Assembly (NCBI GenBank): GCA_035356615.1
Contig: DAOQSN010000015.1
Location: 40,040-104,039, forward strand
Length of the DNA stretch: 64,000 bases
Direction: 5' to 3'
DNA from: JAKQDH01 sp029558835
GTDB lineage: Bacteria > Planctomycetota > Phycisphaerae > UBA1845
Below, one piece after another: positions 8,675 to 17,073 of the stretch (position 1 is the stretch's first letter; every line of letters starts with the position of its first letter). The position numbers and the translations under genes were made by a program. The notes below the pieces were generated by a model, which did no database searches, was not told the origin of the DNA, and saw nothing but the letters and a program-made list of their open reading frames with translations.

Positions 8675-10885
8675 GTGCTTGAACCGTTGCACAAGCGTGC
8701 TGCTGCACGAAGGATCGCCTCGGTAGTGACACCCAGCGGCGTCCTGCTGGCGCTGATCGCTGCTTATGCAGTTGTCCCTCTCGCGGTCGGGCAGAGTGTC
8801 AATCCGCAGGACTACCCGGCCGCCAAGCGCGTCGAGACCACCGAGGAGTGGCACGGTCAGCAGGTCGCGGACTGCTACCGCTGGCTCGAGGACGAGCAGA
8901 GCCCCCAGACGCAGGCGTGGGTGACGGCGCAGAATGAACTGCTTGACCGCACGCTGGCGCCGCTGGCGCCGCTGCGCGCGCAGGTCGCCCGGGAGCTGGA
9001 GGCCGTGTATGCCGTGGACTACGTGTCCAACGTCATACCCCGCAAGACTCGTTACTTCTCCACCCAGCGCGGCGGCCTCGAGAACCACGCCAAGGTGCTT
9101 GTCCGCGAGGGCGACTACCGCGCCGAGCCGCGGGTCGTCATCGACCCCAACACGTTCAGTGCCGACGGCACCGTGGCGCTGGACTGGTGGTACCCTTCGC
9201 CGGACGGGGCGCTGATCGCGTACGGCAAGTCGGCCAGCGGATCGGAGAAGAGCACTCTGTACATCCGCGACGTGGCTACCGGTAAGGACCTGGCCGATAC
9301 GATCCCGTTTACACAATACTGTACGATTGCCTGGGACACCCCCGGCAAGGGTTTCTATTACAACCGCTGCCCCGACCCCGCCACCGTGCCCGCCGGCGAA
9401 GAGAACTTCCACATGCGCGTGTACTATCACCGCGTCGGGACGCCGTACCAGGAAGACCGCTACGTCTGGGGCGAGGGCCGCCCGAAGGACGAGGAGCCCA
9501 ACCCCTACGCGTCCAGCGACCAGCAGTACGTGCTGCTTAATTTTTACCGTGATCCGTCGACCACCGACCTGTACTTCGGCCGGCTCGACGGCACGGACCC
9601 GCTGCAACCCGTGGCCGCCGGGATCGGGGCCATCACCACCGGCGACGTGGTGGACGGGCGGCTGTACTTGCGCACCAATCACCAGGCGCCGCGCTACCGG
9701 ATCTGCACGACCACCGTGGACAAGCCCGGGCCCACGTACTGGCAGGAACTGGTGCCGCAGGGCAAGGGTGTGATCGAGGGCTTCGCCATCGTCGACCGCA
9801 AGCTCGTCGTACACGTCAGCGAGGACGTGCACTCACGCCTGTTTGTTTACAGTTTGGACGGCAAGCTCCTGGAAGAGGTGGCGCTGCCCGGCATAGGGAG
9901 CGTGACGAACTACATGTCCGGCGTCGGCACGGTGACGGCGTTCGGCGGCGCCCTCGACGACCCGGGCTTGTTCTTTACATTCTCCTCCTGGGTGGTCCCC
10001 ACCGCATCGTATCACTACGACCTGCGCGCACAGCAAACTGAGAAGCTGCACCAGACCCAGTGCCCCGTGGACTTAAGTAAGTACGAGACGAAACAACTGT
10101 GGTGCACGTCGAAGGACGGCACGCGCGTGCCGATGTTCGTGGTGGCCCGGCGCGACGTCACGCTGGACGGCAACAACCCTACCCTGTTGTACGGGTACGG
10201 TGGTTTCAACAGCAGTTTCTTCCCGTATTATCGTCCGCGTATCATCCCGTTTCTCGAGCGCGGGGGCGTGTGGGTGCTGGCTAACATTCGCGGCGGGGGC
10301 GAGTTCGGCCAGCCGTGGCACGACGGTGGGCGCCGCGAGCACAAACAGAACTGTTTTGACGACTTCTACGCCGCGGCGGAGGAACTGATCCGGCTGAGGT
10401 ACACGAATCCGAAGCGGCTGGCGTGCAAAGGCGGCAGCAACGGCGGGCTCACGATCGGGGCGGCCGTCGTGCAGCGGCCGGACCTTTTCCAGGCGGCCCT
10501 CGCCCAGGTGCCGCTGATGGACATGCTGCACTTCAACCAGTGGGGAATGGGGGCCCAGTGGGTACACGAGTACGGCGACCCGGGCAACCCGACCGAGTTC
10601 CAGTGGTTGCGCGCCTACTCGCCCTATCACAACATCAAGGACGGGACGGACTATCCGGCCACGCTGCTGGTCACTGCCGAGTCCGACAATCGCGTCGATA
10701 CCGCGCATGCCTTCAAGATGACCGCGCGCCTCCAGGCGGCTACCTCGGGCACCCGGCCGATCCTGCTGCGCGTCGAGCGCAAGGCCGGGCACGGGGCCGG
10801 CAAGCCGCTCCGCATGCGGATCGACAACGAGGCCGAGGAGTGGGTATTCCTCATGGGGCAATTGGGAATGGCGAAGGTCGAATAG
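8675..10885 (+). CDS. prolyl oligopeptidase (S9A family), exported
   Basis: This 736-aa serine peptidase cleaves after proline in oligopeptides. A hydrophobic N-terminal segment (LLALIAAYAVVPLAVGQS) suggests export to the periplasm. A seven-bladed propeller occupies roughly residues 100-430 and the alpha/beta-hydrolase domain starts about 460 (LLYGYGGFN). The catalytic triad is visible: Ser588 in GGSNGG, Asp671 in SDNRVD and His706 in KAGHGAGK. The GTG start is preceded by AAAGGAGA. It is third in the exporter-HAD-peptidase run. A heptanucleotide repeat follows its stop. Confidence 0.95.
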   Translation: MLEPLHKRAAARRIASVVTPSGVLLALIAAYAVVPLAVGQSVNPQDYPAAKRVETTEEWHGQQVADCYRWLEDEQSPQTQAWVTAQNELLDRTLAPLAPLRAQVARELEAVYAVDYVSNVIPRKTRYFSTQRGGLENHAKVLVREGDYRAEPRVVIDPNTFSADGTVALDWWYPSPDGALIAYGKSASGSEKSTLYIRDVATGKDLADTIPFTQYCTIAWDTPGKGFYYNRCPDPATVPAGEENFHMRVYYHRVGTPYQEDRYVWGEGRPKDEEPNPYASSDQQYVLLNFYRDPSTTDLYFGRLDGTDPLQPVAAGIGAITTGDVVDGRLYLRTNHQAPRYRICTTTVDKPGPTYWQELVPQGKGVIEGFAIVDRKLVVHVSEDVHSRLFVYSLDGKLLEEVALPGIGSVTNYMSGVGTVTAFGGALDDPGLFFTFSSWVVPTASYHYDLRAQQTEKLHQTQCPVDLSKYETKQLWCTSKDGTRVPMFVVARRDVTLDGNNPTLLYGYGGFNSSFFPYYRPRIIPFLERGGVWVLANIRGGGEFGQPWHDGGRREHKQNCFDDFYAAAEELIRLRYTNPKRLACKGGSNGGLTIGAAVVQRPDLFQAALAQVPLMDMLHFNQWGMGAQWVHEYGDPGNPTEFQWLRAYSPYHNIKDGTDYPATLLVTAESDNRVDTAHAFKMTARLQAATSGTRPILLRVERKAGHGAGKPLRMRIDNEAEEWVFLMGQLGMAKVE

Positions 10886-10902
10886 GGAAGGAAGAGGAAG
10901 GC

Positions 10903-10937
10903 AAGAGGCAAGAGGGAGGAGGTGGGAGGCAGGACGG
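10903..10937 (+). repeat. heptanucleotide tandem repeat (RRGAGGN x5)
   Basis: Just after the peptidase stop, five consecutive 7-mers read AAGAGGC, AAGAGGG, AGGAGGT, GGGAGGC, AGGACGG. A similar CAAGAGG-type array lies just after the GH109 stop (53893-53922) and a GATTGNN array after the fumarase alpha stop (34699). The recurring position after a stop codon is what makes it notable. Confidence 0.6.
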
Positions 10938-10958
10938 GAGTCAGCGCGGCCCACGAGC

Positions 10959-12206
10959 TTACGGAAATGCCGCTTCGTAGAGGGTCGCGAAGTCGCCGCG
11001 CACCGGCGCCAGCGCCTCGAAGAAACTCGTGTCATAGAGATAGGAAAGGTCTTCCCCGGCGTACGACGCCAGACGTAGGTCGCAGTGCTGGTCAAGCTCG
11101 AGCGGACCGATGAGCTGGTGGCTGGGCAACCGCTCGCCATCCGCGCCGAAGGCCACCACCACCGTGGGTAGGAACGGGTTGCGGCGGTTGTATTTCACGA
11201 CGATGACGTAGCGCCCGTCCTGCAAGCGCAGCCGGGCGCCAATGGGGAACGGCTGGATCAACCGGGCGAACACCTTCATCAGCACGGGGTCATAGTGCCG
11301 GCGGTAGATGCCCTTAGTCATCTGCCACAGGGCTCGGACGGGGGAGACGGCCTCCCGGTACACGCGCTGCGCGGTGGCGGCGTCGAAGGCGTCCGCGATC
11401 CGCACGATGCGGGCAAACAGGTGCACCGCCTCTCCTGAGAGCTTCTCGGGGTAGCCGCTGCCGTCCAGGTTCTCGTGGTGCGTCTGTACCACCATGCGCA
11501 CCAGCGGGGGCAGGTCATCGGGGAGCATCTTGGCCCCCGTCCGTGGGTGTTCCCGCAACGTCTGGCGCTCGGGGCGGGAGAGCGGCCGGTCGCCGCGGAA
11601 CAGCTCCTGCAACGCATACATCCCCACGTCGATGAACATCGCCCCCAGCCCCAACGGCAACAGATTGATGTCCGTCGCCGGGGTGCTTGCGCACGGTTGG
11701 CGCATGCGCTCGCGCTCGGCCCTCACGCGGTCGCGGATGGCCGACCCCAACAACATGCTCAGGTAGAAGAGATTGCCCGCCCGGTCGGTCAGGTAGGTCT
11801 TGCTGCTGAAGCCGCGGGCCAGTAGGGCCGTGGAGACGGGGTTCGCGCGCAGGTAGTCAATCACTTCGCTCAGCGACGCCTGCATCGCGGCGAAATTGAC
11901 TTCCGCCAGGGAGGACCGCGAGAGAAAGCGTTCACTCACGTTCGTCATCACCTGCACGACCCGCTGCTGCGCGTGTTGGGCCACGGTGCGGTCGTGGGTG
12001 TCGTCCTCAAACTCGAAGGCGTCGTCCAGCACCGGGTCGTGGACGCGCACCACCAGGCCCGCGAACCGCTGCCGCAGGGCGTCCACGTCCGCCTGCGTCA
12101 GCTCCTTGCCCGCCGGCAGGATCGTGTGCCCCTGGGCCACGATGGCGTCCCGCAGACGCATGCGTGGCTGCAGCTCGTCACAGCGCAGGAGAAGAGGCAT
12201 GACCAC
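10959..12206 (-). CDS. HD-GYP domain protein with degenerate metal-binding site
   Basis: This 415-aa protein of the c-di-GMP phosphodiesterase superfamily has the HD-GYP core at about residues 130-300. Conserved elements are REHPRTGAKML (His220), QTHHENLDGSGYP (243-253), the RIVRIADAFDA helix (Asp272) and RVYREA. The defining HD-x-G-K motif instead reads F-I192-D193-V-G-M196, so the metal-ligand His is Ile and the catalytic-area Lys is Met. The upstream ligand His is also not evident (YLSMLLG). K-to-M occurs in some HD-GYP groups, but the H-to-I change suggests weak or no hydrolase activity; it may bind c-di-GMP. The C-terminal 115 residues are beta-rich and unassigned. It is not in an operon; the downstream peptidase is convergent. 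Confidence 0.85.
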   Translation of the reverse strand: MVMPLLLRCDELQPRMRLRDAIVAQGHTILPAGKELTQADVDALRQRFAGLVVRVHDPVLDDAFEFEDDTHDRTVAQHAQQRVVQVMTNVSERFLSRSSLAEVNFAAMQASLSEVIDYLRANPVSTALLARGFSSKTYLTDRAGNLFYLSMLLGSAIRDRVRAERERMRQPCASTPATDINLLPLGLGAMFIDVGMYALQELFRGDRPLSRPERQTLREHPRTGAKMLPDDLPPLVRMVVQTHHENLDGSGYPEKLSGEAVHLFARIVRIADAFDAATAQRVYREAVSPVRALWQMTKGIYRRHYDPVLMKVFARLIQPFPIGARLRLQDGRYVIVVKYNRRNPFLPTVVVAFGADGERLPSHQLIGPLELDQHCDLRLASYAGEDLSYLYDTSFFEALAPVRGDFATLYEAAFP

Positions 12207-12508
12207 GACCCCACCGGAAGCAGCCGTCGGTTCCGATAACCCGCACGCGCAGAGCGGAACGCCCGCGGCGGCATCCGCCGGCCCCCGCCGGGCTTATCGA
12301 CCATCATCGCCCCGCGCTTTCCGTGGGGCATCCCGGCGCCGGCCGCCTCCGGGCGGTGGCAACCCCCCGCGCCCTCGGCGCTCCATCCTCCCCTCCGTAC
12401 CCCACCCCAGGGATGGTTCACAGCCGCGGCGGCGGAGGGTACCCTTACCGCAGCCGATAACCTGCACCACCCGCTTATGGTCACGGGCAGCGCCCGGGAG
12501 TTGAGACG
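12207..12508. other. divergent intergenic region
   Basis: About 300 bp lie between the HD-GYP gene (minus) and the membrane-fusion protein gene (plus) and must hold both promoters. I see GC-rich imperfect stems but no clear operator, and no reading frame worth calling. Confidence 0.4.
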
Positions 12509-13615
12509 ATGAGCCGCAACGAGAACCCACAGCCGCCTTCGCCGCGCGGCCGGACGGTCCTGTACGTCGTATTGGGAGTCGTCTTCCTCGTCGTGGTGGT
12601 CGGCCTGCTGGCGGCGCTGGCCGGCGCCTTCCACCGCAAGATCGCCGCCCGCGGTCCGACACAGCCGGCGGTTCGGCCCGCGGCGGAGCTGACGTGGCAG
12701 GCGGCACGGAGCGTACCGCTGCCGGCTACCGAGTCCGCCGTGGGGACGATTCGGGCGGTGCACGAGACTTCCGTCGCTTCGAAGCTGCTGGCGAAAGTGC
12801 GCACCGTGCGCGTAACCGCCGGGCGGGAAGTGCAGGAAGGCGAGACGCTGGTCGAGCTGGACGATGCCGATCTGCGTGCCCGGGCACAACAGGCGGAAGC
12901 GGCCGTGTCGGCGGCCACGGCCATCCGCGATCAGGCCCGCATCGAACTGGAGCGCGTCGAACGGCTGCGGCAGCAGAACGCCGCCAGTCCGATCGAGTTC
13001 GACCGCGCGGCCAGCACGCTCAAAACCGCCGACGCCGAGGTGCAACGCGCCGAGGAGATGCGTAACGAAGCCGCCACCATCCTCGATTACGCCACCATCC
13101 GCGCGCCACTCACCGGGATCGTCGTGGACAAGCGCGTGGACGTCGGTGACACCGTCACGCCGGGGCAGGTGGTGGCCACCCTGTACAACCCGCAGCGAAT
13201 GCAGCTCGTGGCGAGCGTCCGCGAGTCGCTGGCCCGCCAGCTTGCCGCGGGTCAGGACATCGGCGTGCACGTGGACGCACTCAACAAGACCTGCATGGGC
13301 CGCATCAGCGAGATCGTCCCCGAAGCACAGACCGCCAGTCGCTCGTTTGAAGTGAAGGTCACCGGCCCCTGCCCGCCGGGAATCTACTCGGGCATGTTTG
13401 GTCGGCTGCTCATCCCGCTGGGCACGGAGGAGGTGCTGGTGGTACCGCGGCAGGCGGTCCGCCAGGTCGGCCAGCTCAGCGTGGTGGAGGTGCGCGACGG
13501 CCAGGCCGCCCGCCGGCGCGCCGTGCAACTTGGTCGCAGTTTCGGCGACGACGTGGAAATCCTCTCCGGTCTCCGGCCCGGAGAGGAAGTCGCCGTCCAT
13601 CCGCAGGGGGGATAG
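12509..13615 (+). CDS. orphan periplasmic adaptor (membrane-fusion protein, HlyD/AcrA type)
   Basis: This 368-aa adaptor of a tripartite efflux pump has one N-terminal membrane anchor (VLYVVLGVVFLVVVVGLLAA). It then has the first half of the lipoyl domain (ESAVGTIRAVHETSVASKL), an alpha-hairpin coiled coil (about residues 125-190, Ala/Glu/Arg-rich), the second lipoyl half (ATIRAPLTGIVVDKRVDVGD), a beta-barrel and a membrane-proximal domain. The family links an inner-membrane pump to TolC. No pump gene follows: the next gene is a membrane TPR protein. The partner must be encoded elsewhere. Confidence 0.88.
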   Translation: MSRNENPQPPSPRGRTVLYVVLGVVFLVVVVGLLAALAGAFHRKIAARGPTQPAVRPAAELTWQAARSVPLPATESAVGTIRAVHETSVASKLLAKVRTVRVTAGREVQEGETLVELDDADLRARAQQAEAAVSAATAIRDQARIELERVERLRQQNAASPIEFDRAASTLKTADAEVQRAEEMRNEAATILDYATIRAPLTGIVVDKRVDVGDTVTPGQVVATLYNPQRMQLVASVRESLARQLAAGQDIGVHVDALNKTCMGRISEIVPEAQTASRSFEVKVTGPCPPGIYSGMFGRLLIPLGTEEVLVVPRQAVRQVGQLSVVEVRDGQAARRRAVQLGRSFGDDVEILSGLRPGEEVAVHPQGG

Positions 13616-13747
13616 GCTCCGCAGCGTCGAGGGCGCCTCAGGGTGCAACCGTACCTGAATCTGCGCCGCAACCTCGAATGGCTACTCCGAAGGACCGTCG
13701 GTCGTTCCCCTGCCCACGCGCGTGGTTCTGCGGTAAGCTTCTCGACC

Positions 13748-16618
13748 ATGGAGCACCAGGAGCCCACTCGGACCGCCGCCCGGCCGAATGGCGGGTCTGA
13801 TCCAAAGGATGGGCTCCGCGCGCGACGGCGCTATCTGCTGCTGGCTGGCGGCCTCATCGCCGTCGCTCTGGGAGCACGCATACTGCTGCTGGTTGACTAC
13901 CTGCACCGTCATCCGATCGCGCTCGCCCCGCAGAACGATGCCCGCGTCTACTGGGAACAGGCCGAGCGGATCGCCGACGGCCGGTGGGTGGGCGACGAGC
14001 CGTTTCTGTCCGTGCCGCTCTACCCGTACCTGTTGGGAGTAATCCGGCTCTGGGGAGGCGGGTTGCGGGCGGTGTACGGGGTGCAGATCGCGCTGCACTT
14101 GTTGACGGCCGCGTTGCTGGCGTATCTGGCGGCACGCAAGCTCGGACGAAGTGCCGGGATAGTGGCACTGATCGTCTTCCTGTTGCTGGAGGAGCCGGCC
14201 TTCTTCACCCTGCGCGTGATGCCCAGCACCGTGCAACTGCTGCTGGTCGCGCTGCTGCTGCTGGCGGCGGACCACGTTGCCCAGGAGGCCCGCCGCGGAC
14301 GGGCGGCGCTGCTGGGGTTGCTCGCCGGACTGCTGACGCTGGTCTACCCGCCGGCGCTGCTGCTGGTGCTGCTGCTGCCGCTGTGGTGCCGGCGGCAGGC
14401 GTTGCGGCAGGAGAGAAGCCGTGCCCGCGCTGCCGCACCGCCAACCGCAGCGGCGTTGCCCCACGGCTCTGCACTGCCGATCGGCTCCGCGCCACCCGCC
14501 GCATCTGCGCCGCCCACGGGCACAGCGTCGCCCGCCGCATCAGCGCTTCCCGCCGGCTCGGCCGGACAGAATCCCTCTCCCCCTTGGGGGAGAGGGCAGG
14601 GTGAGGGGGTGGCCGGCGATGACTCGACTCTCCCCCGCCCCCTCCCTGGAAGGGAGGGGGGTCACGGGAGCAGCTCGAAGGGGCTGCTGTACGGACTGAT
14701 CACACTGGGGGCCGGCTTGGCGCCGGTCCTGCTCGCCACGCTGCACAACTACCTCGCCTGCGGTGAACTCATCCCCATCACGGCCCACGCCGGCATTACT
14801 TTCAATCAGGGCAACGCGCCCGGAGCGGACGGCGGCTACACGCCGATCGAGGGCGTCAGCAACCTGCGCGGTCGCATGCACGCCGACGCCGCCCGCGTGT
14901 ACGCCCAGGCCACCGGCCACGCGGGCTCGTACCGCCGGATCGATCGCTTCTTCTTCGACCGCGGGGTTGACTACCTGGCTTCGGACTGGCGCCGCGCCGC
15001 CTGGCTCACCTGCCGCAAGGCGTACTGGTGCCTCACCGGACGCAACTACTACGACTACGATCATCTGACCTGGGAGCGCCGCGACGGCCTGCTGCCGTGG
15101 CTGGGACTGACGCCGATACCCACGGCCTGGTTGTTCGGCCCGGCCGTCGCGGGATTGCTGCTCACCTGTCGGCGGCGGGTGTTCAACCTGATGGACGTGG
15201 CATCGCTGGTGCTGCCGCTGGTGATCGTCGCCGCGTTCTGGTATTCGCCGCGGTATCGCCTGCCGGTCATCCCGCTGCTGACCGTGGCGGTCGCCGCGGC
15301 CGCGATCCGCGCGGCGCAGGCCTGCGCTTCCTACCAGGCCACACCGGAAAGCGGAGCATCGCATGCAGGCGCCGGCCGCCAGGCGTGGGCCGTGGGTCTC
15401 GTGCTGGCCCTGACTGTCGCCGGGCCGGCGGGCGGTCCGGTTAACAGGGCCCTGGGCTTCGACCTGCTGGAGGACTACCGCGTCTGGCACGAGCAGAACA
15501 TAGGAAAGGTCTATCAGCAAGTCGGACAGTACGAGGAAGCCCTGGCGCGCTTCACGCAGGCGAGCATGCTGGCGCCTCAGCGAGCGGACGTGCGGGCCGC
15601 GGTGGTCGAGACCCTCGTACAACTGCGACGGTTCGACGAGGCCGACGTTGTCTGCGCCCAGTTCGTGGAGCTCTTCCCCGAGGCACCGGAGGCATGGCGG
15701 AGCCTCGGCAAGCTGGAGGTCGCCCGCCGCAACTGGGCGTCGGCGGAGACGGCCTTTCGGCAAGCGGTCACCCTCGACCCGACGAGCGCCCCCGCCCACC
15801 TGGGCCTGTGGCTGGCCTTGTCGAACCAAGGCAGGGCCAACGAGGGAGAGCCGCATCTTACGCAGGCCGTCACCCTCGACCCCGACAACCCGATCGCCAG
15901 CGGTGATTACGCCATCCGCCAGGCGGAGCAAGGCCGGCTCGATGCCGCCCTCGATTGGCTCACGCGTACCGTCCGCAATGCCCCCGGTCTTCCCCAGGCT
16001 CACTACAACCTGGGCCTCATCCTGCGGCGTCTGGGACGCGGAGACGACGCGGCTGCCTGCTTTGAGCAGGCGCTGTATCTCGATCCCAACTACACAAAGG
16101 CCCAACAGGAGCTGAACCGGCTTCAGGAGCTACTGCGCGGCCCTTATCGTCGGGCCGTCGCTCTGAACCACCTCATTGCTCAAGATCCGCGTCCGGCCGA
16201 CCGGTACAGCGAGCTGGCGGGCATCCTCTACGCGCTGGGCGACGTCCCGGCCGCCGTGGCCGTGTTGCGTCAGGCGGTACAGAACGCGAACAATGACGGC
16301 ACGGCCAGGCTGGAACTCGCGTGGCTGCTGGCGACCACTGCGGACGATACGGTGCGCGACGGTGCCGCCGCTTGGCGCCTGGTGGACGTTCTGGCGAACC
16401 AACCGAGTCCGAGTCCCCAGACGCTCGATGTGCAGGCGGCCGCCCTGGCCGCCACCGGGGAGTGGGAGCAGGCCGCCGCGGTAGCCCGGCAGGCCGCGAC
16501 GCGTGCCGAGCAGGACGGATTACAGGACCTGGCGCTCCTCATCCGCGAGCGCGCAGAACATTACCGGACCCGGCAGCCGTACCGCGAGCCCGTACCCCAG
16601 GCACCCCCGCATCCCTGA
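13748..16618 (+). CDS. polytopic membrane glycosyltransferase-like protein with C-terminal TPR repeats
   Basis: The N-terminal half has about ten membrane helices arranged as in dolichol-phosphate-mannosyltransferase (GT39/PMT-like, GT-C) proteins, with an early periplasmic acidic loop (APQNDARVYWEQAERI). The C-terminal ~370 residues are TPR repeats (KVYQQVGQYEEALARFTQAS; PQAHYNLGLILRRLGRGDDAAACFEQAL). It probably transfers sugar from a lipid carrier to envelope targets; the reaction is inferred. ATG 13748 is preferred because the first helix follows it closely; a GTG at 13643 is also in frame. Between two helices (nt 14440-14665) there is a Pro/Ala/Ser tract plus two palindromes of the CCCTCTCCC family translated in frame, giving a foreign-looking Pro/Gly/Arg loop. 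Confidence 0.75.
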   Translation: MEHQEPTRTAARPNGGSDPKDGLRARRRYLLLAGGLIAVALGARILLLVDYLHRHPIALAPQNDARVYWEQAERIADGRWVGDEPFLSVPLYPYLLGVIRLWGGGLRAVYGVQIALHLLTAALLAYLAARKLGRSAGIVALIVFLLLEEPAFFTLRVMPSTVQLLLVALLLLAADHVAQEARRGRAALLGLLAGLLTLVYPPALLLVLLLPLWCRRQALRQERSRARAAAPPTAAALPHGSALPIGSAPPAASAPPTGTASPAASALPAGSAGQNPSPPWGRGQGEGVAGDDSTLPRPLPGREGGHGSSSKGLLYGLITLGAGLAPVLLATLHNYLACGELIPITAHAGITFNQGNAPGADGGYTPIEGVSNLRGRMHADAARVYAQATGHAGSYRRIDRFFFDRGVDYLASDWRRAAWLTCRKAYWCLTGRNYYDYDHLTWERRDGLLPWLGLTPIPTAWLFGPAVAGLLLTCRRRVFNLMDVASLVLPLVIVAAFWYSPRYRLPVIPLLTVAVAAAAIRAAQACASYQATPESGASHAGAGRQAWAVGLVLALTVAGPAGGPVNRALGFDLLEDYRVWHEQNIGKVYQQVGQYEEALARFTQASMLAPQRADVRAAVVETLVQLRRFDEADVVCAQFVELFPEAPEAWRSLGKLEVARRNWASAETAFRQAVTLDPTSAPAHLGLWLALSNQGRANEGEPHLTQAVTLDPDNPIASGDYAIRQAEQGRLDAALDWLTRTVRNAPGLPQAHYNLGLILRRLGRGDDAAACFEQALYLDPNYTKAQQELNRLQELLRGPYRRAVALNHLIAQDPRPADRYSELAGILYALGDVPAAVAVLRQAVQNANNDGTARLELAWLLATTADDTVRDGAAAWRLVDVLANQPSPSPQTLDVQAAALAATGEWEQAAAVARQAATRAEQDGLQDLALLIRERAEHYRTRQPYREPVPQAPPHP
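14573..14660 (+). repeat. two palindromic repeats (family C) inside a coding sequence
   Basis: At 14573-14609 the sequence is CCCTCTCCCCCTTGGGGGAG followed by AGGGCAGGGTGAGGGG. A related stem lies at 14628-14660 (CCCCCTCCCTGGAAGGGAGG). Both fall in the glycosyltransferase-like gene without breaking the frame. The same sequence family occurs at 60592 (inside the symporter gene) and 61901 (intergenic). Confidence 0.85.
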
Positions 16619-17073
16619 GCAGCGGCCCAGGCGTTACCAGCCGTGCCGCTAGCGCAAGTGCGTCCCCCTTTCCCGATCCGCCCCCGCTGGGACCACAAAA
16701 AGGGAACGTCCGAAGATTCAGCCTCTCCAATACCCATCCGATATTGCATCCGGACATGTTCGGACGTGGGTTGTCCGCGGCTCAGGCTCCCTTTTCTCGG
16801 GCCGGGAGGGCCGCGGTCCACAGCGACGACCCGGGCCGGTGCTTGCCCGCCGGGCAGTAACCGTTCCGGAGCGGCGTGAGAATGCCGTCCGCGTCACCAC
16901 CGTTCCCGTGGGACCGGCGGCCTGACATGTAGGCGACGCAAATCCGTTGAGGCACCGGTCGGTTTGCCAGGTTGCGCTCGCTTTGTCTGGGACTTGCTAC
17001 CCGGCGTCGCGCGCACGCGCGCTGCCGGATTGAACTGATGTTGATGACCCAGGAGTCTACAGGAGATACGACG
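16619..17073. other. intergenic upstream region of the giant surface-protein gene
   Basis: About 455 bp precede the giant gene and should contain its promoter and leader. A weak 14-bp imperfect palindrome is at 16750-16763 (CCGGACATGTTCGG). A ribosome-binding AGGAGA lies at 17061-17066. No other gene is convincing: the frame of the giant gene stays open from 16972 but lacks a start signal there. Confidence 0.45.

Noticed and set aside
12098..16105. Long minus-strand frames opposite the adaptor gene and the glycosyltransferase-like gene
   Set aside because: Both lie antisense to genes with clear domains; their products are Gly/Arg/His-rich low-complexity sequences, as expected for antisense frames in GC-rich DNA.
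16750..16763. Imperfect 14-bp palindrome CCGGACATGTTCGG upstream of the giant gene as an operator
   Set aside because: One isolated imperfect site with no second copy and no matched regulator; too weak to call.
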